This document shows, in pieces, positions 1-4,846 of a stretch of DNA of 5,006 nucleotides. The stretch covers positions 1 through 5,006 of the forward strand of contig CANGHQ010000177.1 in NCBI GenBank assembly GCA_947453585.1, given 5' to 3'. The stretch's first letter is position 1. Each line of letters opens with the position of its first letter. This DNA comes from Burkholderiales bacterium (GTDB lineage Bacteria > Pseudomonadota > Gammaproteobacteria > Burkholderiales > Burkholderiaceae_C). The notes under the pieces were generated by a model. It was given only the letters and a program-made list of their open reading frames with translations, was not told where the DNA came from and made no database searches. Position numbers and translations under genes: made by a program.

Positions 1-853
1 CGGTGAAGTCACCGTCGAAATCAACCAAAACGTGCGTGCCCGCGATGTGTTTGTCGTGCAAAGCACCTGCGCCCCCACCAACGAAAACCTGATGGAACTG
101 CTGATCATGGTGGACGCGCTCAAGCGCGCTTCGGCCGAACGCATCAGCGCCGTGATTCCTTATTTTGGTTACGCCCGCCAGGACCGCCGTCCGCGTTCTA
201 CCCGCGTGCCCATTACCGCCAAGGTGGTGGCCAATATGCTGCAGGCCGCTGGCGTGTCGCGCGTTTTGACCATGGACTTGCACGCCGACCAGATCCAGGG
301 CTTTTTTGACATTCCTGTTGACAATATTTACGCCTCGCCCGTGCTGCTGGGCGACTTGCGCCAGAAAAACTACGAAGACCTGATCGTGGTGTCGCCCGAC
401 GTGGGCGGCGTGGTGCGCGCCCGTGCGCTGGCCAAGCAGCTCAATTGCGACCTGGCCATCATTGACAAACGCCGTCCGCGCGCCAATGTGAGCGAAGTGA
501 TGCACGTGATCGGCGAGATCGAAGGCCGCAACTGCGTGGTCATGGACGACATGATTGACACCGCTGGCACGCTGGTCAAGGCCGCTGAAGTGCTGAAGAT
601 GCGCGGGGCCAAAAAGGTTTACGCCTATTGCACGCACCCGATTTTCTCGGGCCCGGCCATTGAGCGCATTTCGCAGGGCGACGCGCTCGACGAAGTGGTG
701 GTGACCAACACCATCCCGCTGAGTGCGGCTGCTGCCCAGTGCAAAAAAATTCGCCAGCTCACCGTGGCCCCGCTGATCGCCGAGACGATTTTGCGCATTG
801 CCAAGGGTGAGTCGGTGATGAGTTTGTTCTCGGATCAAGACAATTTGTTCTGA
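1..853 (+). CDS. prs: Ribose-phosphate pyrophosphokinase (PRPP synthetase), 5' end missing
   Basis: This cytoplasmic enzyme transfers pyrophosphate from ATP to ribose 5-phosphate, giving PRPP for purine, pyrimidine, histidine, tryptophan and NAD synthesis. The reading frame is open from base 2 (first codons G-E-V-T-V-E-I-N) to TGA at 851-853, so 283 residues are visible. The family is usually about 315 residues, so roughly 30 N-terminal residues lie outside the window. The GTG at 32 is an internal valine, not the start. In visible numbering, the ATP-contacting YFGYARQDRRPR segment is at 54-65, DLHADQIQGFF with the catalytic histidine at 92-102, the flexible-loop region DKRRPRANVSEV at 155-166, and the ribose-phosphate-binding loop VVMDDMIDTAGT at 179-190. 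All key residues appear intact. The C-terminus SLFSDQDNLF is typical of proteobacterial Prs. rplY follows after 100 bases on the same strand. The identification is very secure. Confidence 0.98.
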   Translation, partial: GEVTVEINQNVRARDVFVVQSTCAPTNENLMELLIMVDALKRASAERISAVIPYFGYARQDRRPRSTRVPITAKVVANMLQAAGVSRVLTMDLHADQIQGFFDIPVDNIYASPVLLGDLRQKNYEDLIVVSPDVGGVVRARALAKQLNCDLAIIDKRRPRANVSEVMHVIGEIEGRNCVVMDDMIDTAGTLVKAAEVLKMRGAKKVYAYCTHPIFSGPAIERISQGDALDEVVVTNTIPLSAAAAQCKKIRQLTVAPLIAETILRIAKGESVMSLFSDQDNLF

Positions 854-868
854 TCCGGGCAAAAAGTG

Positions 869-907
869 GGTGCTGCGCTGCTGTTTTTGGCGGTCAGCAC
901 CTTTGTT
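869..907 (+). terminator. Candidate weak intrinsic terminator after prs
   Basis: GGTGCTG (869-875) pairs perfectly with CAGCACC (895-901) around a 19-base loop. It is followed by the short T-rich run TTTGTT (902-907). The loop is long and the T tract is interrupted, so this could be a partial terminator, an attenuator or a processing hairpin. It lies between the prs stop and the rplY ribosome binding site, so prs and rplY may be only partly co-transcribed. Confidence 0.4.
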
Positions 908-943
908 AAACCGGAGTCACACTGGTCGCGGTGGGCTCTTTTT

Positions 944-947
944 GGAG
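944..947 (+). promoter_or_regulatory. Ribosome binding site of rplY
   Basis: GGAG lies six bases upstream of the ATG at 954. This fixes the rplY start, and the protein begins with the MKFVAFER N-terminus expected for this family. Confidence 0.8.
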
Positions 948-953
948 TAAGTT

Positions 954-1568
954 ATGAAATTTGTCGCTTTTGAGCGCGCTGCGCAGGGTACGGGTGCGAG
1001 CCGCCGTCTCCGCATCACCGGTCGCACACCTGGCATCGTCTACGGTGGCACCTCCGAGCCTTTGGCTATTGAGCTGGACCACAATGCTTTGTGGCACGCC
1101 ATCAAGAAAGAAGCTTTCCATGCGTCCATCTTGGACATGGAACTGAACGGCGTAGAAAGCAAAGTCTTGCTGCGCAACGTGCAAATGCACCCGTTCAAGC
1201 AATTGATTTTGCACATCGACTTCCAGCGCGTGGACGCGAACACCACGCTGCACATGAAAGTGCCATTGCACTTCAGCGGCGAAGAAAATTCTCCAGCGTT
1301 CAAGATTGACGCTTGCCTGATCACCCACGTCGTCACCGACCTGGAAGTGGCTTGCTTGCCCGCCGATCTGCCCGAGTTCATCGCGGTTGACCTGAGCGAT
1401 CTGAAAAAAGGCACCTCCTTGCACGCCAAGGATCTGACCCTGCCCAACGGCGTAAAAGCAGTCATCCGTGGCCGCGAAAACCCCGTCATCGTGTCGGTGG
1501 TAGCACCGGTGGCCGAAGTGGTCGAGGCCCCTGTTGCCGCGCCCGTCAAAGGCAAAGGCAAAAAGTAA
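954..1568 (+). CDS. rplY: 50S ribosomal protein L25, long Ctc (TL5) form
   Basis: L25 binds 5S rRNA in the central protuberance of the large ribosomal subunit. The protein has 204 residues, the length of the two-domain Ctc/TL5 form rather than the roughly 95-residue E. coli L25. The N-terminal L25 beta-barrel domain covers about residues 1-95, with recognisable segments RITGRTPGIVYGG (about 22-34) and VLLRNVQMHPFKQLILHIDFQRV (about 71-93). The TL5-type C-terminal domain covers about 97-185, including LEVACLPADLPEFIAVDLSDL and LHAKDLTLPNGV. The last 20 or so residues form an Ala/Val/Pro tail ending in the basic GKGKK, which is probably disordered. The start is supported by GGAG at 944-947. A strong terminator follows 22 bases after the stop, making this a transcription unit end. 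The prs-rplY-pth order is known from betaproteobacteria and couples nucleotide supply with translation genes. Confidence 0.97.
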   Translation: MKFVAFERAAQGTGASRRLRITGRTPGIVYGGTSEPLAIELDHNALWHAIKKEAFHASILDMELNGVESKVLLRNVQMHPFKQLILHIDFQRVDANTTLHMKVPLHFSGEENSPAFKIDACLITHVVTDLEVACLPADLPEFIAVDLSDLKKGTSLHAKDLTLPNGVKAVIRGRENPVIVSVVAPVAEVVEAPVAAPVKGKGKK

Positions 1569-1590
1569 GCCCTGCGCTGCTTGATGCACA

Positions 1591-1619
1591 CGGCCCACTT
1601 CGGTGGGCCGTTTTGCTTT
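1591..1619 (+). terminator. Rho-independent terminator of rplY
   Basis: A perfect 8-bp GC-rich stem, CGGCCCAC (1591-1598) with GTGGGCCG (1603-1610), is closed by the stable tetraloop TTCG (1599-1602). It is followed by TTTTGCTTT. A1590 with T1611 can add one more pair. This is the strongest terminator in the window. It implies that pth has its own promoter in 1620-1701 or depends on read-through. Confidence 0.93.
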
Positions 1620-1701
1620 GGGGTCTGCGCTTTCGGTCTACCATGCGCCCTGTCGGTCCGTTTTACTTTTCCTTGCGCCCGCAATCCATTTCTAGCACGC
1701 C

Positions 1702-2352
1702 ATGATCAAGCTCCTCGTTGGCCTGGGCAATCCCGGCCCCGACTATGACGCCACCCGCCACAACGCCGGCTTCTGGTTTGTCGATGGCGCCGCGCGCGCG
1801 CTCAAAACCACGCTGCTGATGGACCGCAGCTACCACGGCCTGGTGGCGCGCACCACCTTTGAGGGCCAGACGGTATGGCTGCTCGAACCCCAGACTTTCA
1901 TGAACCTGTCGGGCAAATCGGTCGCGGCGCTCGCGCGTTTTTTCAAGATCAACCCCGATGAGATTTTGGTCGTGCACGACGAGCTGGATCTGCCTCCGGG
2001 CGAGGCCAAGCTCAAGTTTGGCGGCAGCCACGCCGGCCACAACGGCTTGCGCGACATCCATGCCCAACTCGGCACTGGCGACTACTGGCGCTTGCGCTTG
2101 GGCGTGGGCCACCCGGGCGCCAAATCCGAAGTCATCCATTGGGTGCTGAAAAAACCAACGTTGGACCACCGCATCGCCATTGACCAATGCATTGACCGGG
2201 CGCTGACCGCCCTGCCCGCGCTGCTGGCGGGCGACATGAACAAAGCCATGCTGCTGATCCACACCAGCAAGCCACCACGGCCTAAACTACCCAGGCCAGA
2301 AGCGCAGCCGGATCCAGCCAAGGAACCGACCGCGCCGCCCCTGGCACCGTAG
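1702..2352 (+). CDS. pth: Peptidyl-tRNA hydrolase
   Basis: The enzyme cleaves the ester bond of peptidyl-tRNAs dropped from stalled ribosomes, recycling tRNA in the cytoplasm. All catalytic and substrate-binding residues known from the E. coli enzyme are at identical positions: N10 and H20 (in GLGNPG...TRHNAGF), N68 (FMNLSG), D93 (VHDELDLPPG) and N114 (GHNGLRDI). The fold core ends near residue 188. Residues 189-216 form a proline-rich tail (PPRPKLPRPEAQP...) that makes this 216-residue protein about 20 longer than E. coli Pth. The ATG at 1702 gives exactly the family N-terminus MIKLLVGLGNPG, yet no good Shine-Dalgarno sequence precedes it. The terminator at 1591-1619 separates it from rplY. 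The DUF4124-like gene follows after 50 bases and may be co-transcribed. The identification is very secure. Confidence 0.98.
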   Translation: MIKLLVGLGNPGPDYDATRHNAGFWFVDGAARALKTTLLMDRSYHGLVARTTFEGQTVWLLEPQTFMNLSGKSVAALARFFKINPDEILVVHDELDLPPGEAKLKFGGSHAGHNGLRDIHAQLGTGDYWRLRLGVGHPGAKSEVIHWVLKKPTLDHRIAIDQCIDRALTALPALLAGDMNKAMLLIHTSKPPRPKLPRPEAQPDPAKEPTAPPLAP

Positions 2353-2390
2353 TTGCGAGCGGCCACAGAGCCGCAGCATCCGTATTCATC

Positions 2391-2399
2391 AGGGAGGAA
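2391..2399 (+). promoter_or_regulatory. Strong ribosome binding site of the DUF4124-like gene
   Basis: AGGGAGGAA lies just before the ATG at 2403 and contains a near-perfect match to the anti-Shine-Dalgarno sequence (GGGAGG/GGAGGA). It is the strongest such site in the window. It supports both the reality and the start of the downstream small gene. Confidence 0.8.
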
Positions 2400-2402
2400 A
2401 CC

Positions 2403-2891
2403 ATGAAAGCTTTGCATTTCAGGCGGTGGGCTTGCGCCATTTTTGTCACGGGCGCCAGCGCGATGGGCGCCGCGCAGGCCCAAACCATTTACCGCTGCGG
2501 CACCAATTACAGCGACACACCATGCGCCCAGGCGGTGGCGGTGCCCACGGCGGACCCGCGCACGCCAGCCCAAAAAGCCCAAACCGACGAGGCCACAGCC
2601 CGCTCTGCAAGCCTTGCGGGCCAATTGGAAAAAGCGCGCCGCGCCGATGAGGCTGCCGCCCAACAACGCGCACAAACGCAAACCTTGGCAGCGGCCAAAG
2701 CTGCGCCCAAACCCCAGGCGGACGAAGCGCCAGAGAAGACTAAAAAGGGCGGGAAGCACAAGAAGGCGGCTGGGGCTGCTGCAGAAAAAGTGAGTAAGCC
2801 CAAACTGAGCAAGCCCAAAAAGCCAGACGGCTTTACGGTCAAAGTGCCCGCCCCGGCGAAAACCAAAGCCAAAACGCAAACCAAGCCTTGA
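2403..2891 (+). CDS. Secreted DUF4124-like protein with Lys/Ala/Pro-rich tail
   Basis: This 162-residue protein has no established function. Residues 1-26 look like a Sec signal peptide: basic MKALHFRR, a hydrophobic core about 9-22, and a likely cleavage AQA|QT. The mature protein would therefore be periplasmic or secreted. The segment right after cleavage, TIYRCGTNYSDTPC (28-41), has the short aromatic pattern and Cys pair (C32, C41) typical of DUF4124 domains; the two cysteines could form a disulfide. Residues about 57-100 are rich in Ala, Gln, Glu and Arg and may form a helix or coiled coil. Residues 101-162 are low-complexity, rich in Lys, Ala and Pro, with SKPK twice at 131-134 and 136-139; this part is probably disordered and strongly basic, perhaps contacting nucleic acid, peptidoglycan or acidic envelope polymers (inference). 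A strong ribosome binding site and the preceding pth gene support expression. The gene call is firm; family membership is likely but rests on a short motif. Confidence 0.85.
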   Translation: MKALHFRRWACAIFVTGASAMGAAQAQTIYRCGTNYSDTPCAQAVAVPTADPRTPAQKAQTDEATARSASLAGQLEKARRADEAAAQQRAQTQTLAAAKAAPKPQADEAPEKTKKGGKHKKAAGAAAEKVSKPKLSKPKKPDGFTVKVPAPAKTKAKTQTKP

Positions 2892-3000
2892 ACGCGGAGC
2901 GCCTGCAAACCGCAAGCGAGCTCGGTGAATCCGGGGCGGGCGCGGGCTTTGGCGCGCGGTTCGGCTGCCCCAGGGCCCGATGGAACGGCAGTTTGCCGGC
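2892..3000. other. Convergent intergenic gap without a clear terminator
   Basis: This very GC-rich stretch separates the plus-strand DUF4124-like gene from the minus-strand ferredoxin gene, which end toward each other. Small hairpins are possible: GCGCG (2940-2944) with CGCGC (2953-2957), and CGGC (2986-2989) with GCCG (2995-2998). Neither is followed by a real T tract on either strand. Termination may depend on Rho or rely on transcript overlap. No gene was seen here. Confidence 0.5.
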
Positions 3001-3309
3001 TTAAAGACCCGAAGCGGGTGGCAGAGGCACTATGTCAGTCTTGGCAGCAGGCGTTGCGGCGGCGCCCGCTTGCAGGCGGCGGTATTTTTGCCACAGGGTT
3101 TCGCGGTCTTCAACAAAGGCCGGATGGATGGGAATACAGGCCACCGGGCAGACTTGCACGCATTGGGGCTCGTCAAAATGGCCGACGCACTCGGTGCACT
3201 TGTGCGGGTCAATCTCGTAGATCTCGACGCCCATGTAAATCGCGTCGTTGGGGCACTCGGGCTCGCAGACGTCGCAGTTGATGCACTCGTCGGTAATCAG
3301 CAGCGCCAT
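3001..3309 (-). CDS. yfhL: YfhL-type 2[4Fe-4S] ferredoxin
   Basis: This is a small cytoplasmic electron carrier of 102 residues. Two cluster-binding motifs are visible: C9-x2-C12-x2-C15-x3-C19-P, and C38-x2-C41-x8-C50-x3-C54-P. The eight-residue spacing in the second motif and the helical C-terminal extension (about 63-80, ending DRETLWQKYRRLQ) identify the Allochromatium vinosum/YfhL ferredoxin type, known for very low-potential clusters. An extra cysteine (C58) follows the second motif, as is common in this type. The last 20 or so residues are an Ala/Pro-rich tail. It is the last gene of the rsmD-coaD-ferredoxin operon and starts nine bases after the coaD stop. AAGGG, about seven bases upstream of the ATG and overlapping the coaD stop, may serve as the ribosome binding site. 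The physiological partner cannot be told from this window. The family is secure; the symbol is by family resemblance. Confidence 0.95.
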   Translation of the reverse strand: MALLITDECINCDVCEPECPNDAIYMGVEIYEIDPHKCTECVGHFDEPQCVQVCPVACIPIHPAFVEDRETLWQKYRRLQAGAAATPAAKTDIVPLPPASGL

Positions 3310-3318
3310 GGCGGGCCC

Positions 3319-3822
3319 TTAAGCGGCAGGCCGCAGCTTGGCCTGCAGGCGGGCCAGCACCGAGGGCGGCACAAACTGCGCCACTTCGCCTTGCAGGGTG
3401 GCAATTTCGCGTACCAAGGTGCTGGAAATCGGGGCGTAGCGGGCGTCTGCCGTCAAAAAAACCGACTCAATGGCGGGCGCCAGCGCACGGTTCATGCCGG
3501 CGAGCTGGGCTTCAAAATCAAAGTCGGTGACCGAGCGCAGGCCGCGCACCATGGCGCAGGCGCCTTGGCTGCGGGCAAATTCGGTCACCAGGCCGGTAAA
3601 CGGCAGCACTTTGACATGCGCCCAAGGCTGCACCACTTCGCTCACCGTGGCCAGGCGTTCTTCCAGGCTGAACATGGTTTTCTTGTGGTGCGCTGCGGCC
3701 ACCGCCACGATGACGGTGCCAAACAGGCCAGCGGCGCGCTGGATCAAATCGAGGTGACCCAGGGTGATGGGGTCAAAGGTGCCGGGGTAGACGGCGATGG
3801 TGGGCGCGCTGGCGTGGGCCAT
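3319..3822 (-). CDS. coaD: Phosphopantetheine adenylyltransferase
   Basis: The enzyme transfers AMP from ATP to 4'-phosphopantetheine, forming dephospho-CoA, the penultimate step of coenzyme A synthesis. The 167-residue product fits the family (about 160). The nucleotidyltransferase signature YPGTFDPITLGH is at 12-23, including the T-x-G-H catalytic motif. HHKKTMFSLEER (45-56) supplies the conserved substrate-binding lysine, RGLRSVTDFDFE (93-104) the conserved arginine region, and ISSTLVRE (132-139) the second nucleotide-binding motif. The ATG at 3822 is chosen because GGAG (minus strand, 3833-3830) lies seven bases upstream. An in-frame TTG at 3828 would add two residues but leaves only one base after GGAG. 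The gene starts two bases after the rsmD stop and ends nine bases before the ferredoxin gene, so the three are almost certainly co-transcribed. Confidence 0.97.
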   Translation of the reverse strand: MAHASAPTIAVYPGTFDPITLGHLDLIQRAAGLFGTVIVAVAAAHHKKTMFSLEERLATVSEVVQPWAHVKVLPFTGLVTEFARSQGACAMVRGLRSVTDFDFEAQLAGMNRALAPAIESVFLTADARYAPISSTLVREIATLQGEVAQFVPPSVLARLQAKLRPAA

Positions 3823-3824
3823 AT

Positions 3825-4517
3825 TCAAGCTCCGGGAGAAGTTTCAGTCGGGGTCAAGGTTGGAGTGCTGGCTGCAGCAGCGGCGTTGAGCGCGGCGGCC
3901 CGTTCGTCGGCCGTGGCGGCGCGCAGCAAATGCGCATGCACTGCGCCGGCCTTGAGGTGACGGTGTAGCACCAGGCCCAGGGGGGCGAGTTGCGCTGCCG
4001 ACCAGGCCACGGGCGCTTCCAGATAAACCCAGCCCTGGGGCGCGATGGCGCGGGCCGCAGCCGCCAGGGCGCTCTCCCACAGCACCGAGTCAAAGGGTGG
4101 GTCAATAAACACCACGTGCAGGCTGCCCGGCGCAGCTTGGCGCAAGGTAGACACGCCGTCGCCGCGCTGCACCAGCACCTGGTGCGCCGCGAGCTGTAGC
4201 TGGGTGCGCTTGAGCTGCTCGATCAGGCCGCTGTCTTGTTCGACCAGCACCACGTCTTGCGCGCCGCGCGAGGCGGCCTCAAAACCCAGTGCGCCGGTGC
4301 CGGCAAACACATCGACGCAGCGCATGCCGCGCAAATCCTGGCCCAGCCAGTTGAACAGGGTTTCGCGCACACGGTCGGGCGTGGGGCGCAGGCCGGGTTT
4401 GTCGGCGACTTTGAGTTTGGTGCGCTTCCACAGGCCGCCGATGATGCGGATTTCGTGGCTGCGCTGCACTTGGGGGCCGTGCTTGTGCACGGGGACGCGG
4501 GGCTTTTTCGGTTTCAT
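3825..4517 (-). CDS. rsmD: 16S rRNA (guanine966-N2)-methyltransferase
   Basis: This is a cytoplasmic S-adenosylmethionine-dependent enzyme that methylates G966 of 16S rRNA in the small subunit. With the ATG at 4517 the product has 230 residues. HEIRIIGGLWKRTKL (21-35) and RPTPDRVRETLFNWL (44-58) are the family's N-terminal signatures. DVFAGTGALGFEAASRG (69-85) is the SAM-binding motif I, and FIDPPFD (137-143) is the catalytic D-P-P-F motif. Residues from about 203 form an Ala/Thr/Pro-rich tail beyond the usual fold. The frame stays open upstream to an ATG at 4634, with another ATG at 4586. The 4517 start is preferred because family homology begins only near residue 20 and the upstream translation (MGWNTALAPQLW...) resembles no RsmD sequence I know. 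No start has a strong ribosome binding site. It is the first gene of the operon with coaD and the ferredoxin. Function is secure; the start is moderately sure. Confidence 0.94.
   Translation of the reverse strand: MKPKKPRVPVHKHGPQVQRSHEIRIIGGLWKRTKLKVADKPGLRPTPDRVRETLFNWLGQDLRGMRCVDVFAGTGALGFEAASRGAQDVVLVEQDSGLIEQLKRTQLQLAAHQVLVQRGDGVSTLRQAAPGSLHVVFIDPPFDSVLWESALAAAARAIAPQGWVYLEAPVAWSAAQLAPLGLVLHRHLKAGAVHAHLLRAATADERAAALNAAAAASTPTLTPTETSPGA
3830..3833 (-). promoter_or_regulatory. Ribosome binding site of coaD inside the end of rsmD
   Basis: GGAG on the minus strand, within the last codons of rsmD, is seven bases from the ATG at 3822 but one base from the alternative TTG at 3828. It decides the coaD start in favour of the ATG and implies translational coupling with rsmD. 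Confidence 0.75.
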
Positions 4518-4672
4518 GGGGCCTATTGTCGGGCTTGTCGGGGCAAGGCGCCAAAGCTGGGGCGCCAGGGCGGTATTCCAACCCATTGCGCGAGATTGAA
4601 AACCTTGGCCGGGCAACGGCTTCTTAGCCCGCAACGCTCTGGGGCATAAGCGCTTTGGCGTACATCCACCCC

Positions 4673-4700
4673 AAAATAGAGTGAATCAATTAATTCACAA
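4673..4700 (-). promoter_or_regulatory. Candidate promoter of the rsmD-coaD-ferredoxin operon
   Basis: On the minus strand TTGTGA (4700-4695) resembles a -35 box with 4 of 6 matches to TTGACA. It is followed after 16 bases by TATTTT (4678-4673), with 4 of 6 matches to TATAAT. The predicted start would be near 4666, giving a leader of about 150 bases to the rsmD ATG at 4517. The palindrome at 4681-4698 fills the spacer. The site was found by eye only. Confidence 0.4.
4681..4698. promoter_or_regulatory. Operator-like inverted repeat GTGAAT-N6-ATTCAC
   Basis: An 18-bp near-palindrome with perfect 6-bp arms, GTGAAT (4681-4686) and ATTCAC (4693-4698). In the whole 18 bp only one symmetric pair, positions 4687 and 4692, breaks the symmetry. 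It sits in the AT-rich island upstream of the solute-binding protein gene, and its right arm with flank (TTAATTCAC, 4690-4698) is repeated at 4719-4727. The arms recall the TGAAT/ATTCA arms of arginine-repressor boxes, but those have a four-base centre rather than six. I do not assign a regulator. Confidence 0.5.
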
Positions 4701-4727
4701 AAATTTTCTTTGATTTTTTTAATTCAC
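4690..4727 (+). repeat. Direct repeat TTAATTCAC, two copies
   Basis: The nine-base sequence TTAATTCAC occurs at 4690-4698 and again at 4719-4727, a period of 29 bp, just under three helical turns. The first copy is one arm of the palindrome. The second lies between the -35 and -10 boxes of the candidate plus-strand promoter. Between the copies are an A tract (4699-4703) and T-rich sequence. Confidence 0.7.
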
Positions 4728-4738
4728 TGCGCTATCCT
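4710..4738 (+). promoter_or_regulatory. Candidate sigma-70 promoter of the solute-binding protein gene
   Basis: TTGATT (4710-4715) and TATCCT (4733-4738) are separated by exactly 17 bases, each with 4 of 6 consensus matches. AT-rich sequence with A and T tracts directly upstream (4684-4709) could act as an UP-like element. The predicted start is near 4745, about 100 bases before the ATG at 4847. The spacer contains the second copy of TTAATTCAC, so a protein bound there would be expected to block RNA polymerase. Confidence 0.5.
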
Positions 4739-4834
4739 GCACTCCGGCACCGAAATAGAGAGCGTGGCCGCAGGCTTTTGGCGCTGTACTTTGCCGCGTG
4801 CCTGGTGTTCAGTCCTGTTTTTCAAACCAACATC

Positions 4835-4838
4835 GGAG
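4835..4838 (+). promoter_or_regulatory. Ribosome binding site of the solute-binding protein gene
   Basis: GGAG lies eight bases upstream of the ATG at 4847, normal spacing. It supports this start, which also begins a well-formed signal peptide. Confidence 0.75.
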
Positions 4839-4846
4839 TAATTAGC

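Larger units (their letters stand above)
4518..4846. other. Divergent intergenic region between rsmD and the solute-binding protein gene
   Basis: About 330 bases without a supported gene. The rsmD-proximal part (4518-4670) is GC-rich and is the probable leader of the minus-strand operon; it holds a small perfect GC hairpin at 4547-4566. Positions 4671-4740 form a sharp AT-rich island with candidate promoters facing both ways and an operator-like palindrome. Positions 4745-4846 are the probable leader of the plus-strand gene, in which I see no convincing hairpin or known riboswitch. Confidence 0.6.

Noticed and set aside
906..1598. Long open frame on the minus strand opposite rplY (230 codons)
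   Set aside because: It lies antisense to a secure rplY, its product resembles no family I know and is rich in residues expected from GC-biased antisense translation, and it runs into the rplY terminator.
1663..2262. Minus-strand open frame of 199 codons opposite pth
   Set aside because: It is fully antisense to pth, whose active-site residues all match; nothing supports a second gene.
2082..2915. Minus-strand open frame of 277 codons opposite pth and the DUF4124-like gene
   Set aside because: It overlaps two well-supported genes on the other strand, and its Arg/Gly/Leu-rich composition is typical of antisense frames in GC-rich DNA.
2980..3960. Plus-strand open frame of 326 codons opposite the ferredoxin, coaD and the end of rsmD
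   Set aside because: It is the longest open frame in the window but is antisense to three genes with intact catalytic motifs. Its His/Gly/Ala-rich product is an antisense artefact.
4681..4698. CRP/FNR-type or arginine-repressor site
   Set aside because: CRP sites have GTGA-N6-TCAC, but here the same tetramers are 10 bases apart. FNR sites need TTGAT-N4-ATCAA. Arginine boxes have a four-base centre between TGAAT and ATTCA, whereas this has six. It was kept as an operator-like palindrome without a named regulator.
4674..4760. Octamer AAATAGAG at 4674-4681 and 4753-4760
   Set aside because: It is short, and the copies are 79 bp apart on either side of the AT-rich island with no symmetry or link to promoter elements. 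Chance is a sufficient explanation.
4745..4846. Riboswitch or structured leader before the solute-binding protein gene
   Set aside because: Only short 5-bp pairings such as GGCAC (4746-4750) with GTGCC (4798-4802) were seen, and no known riboswitch core was recognised.
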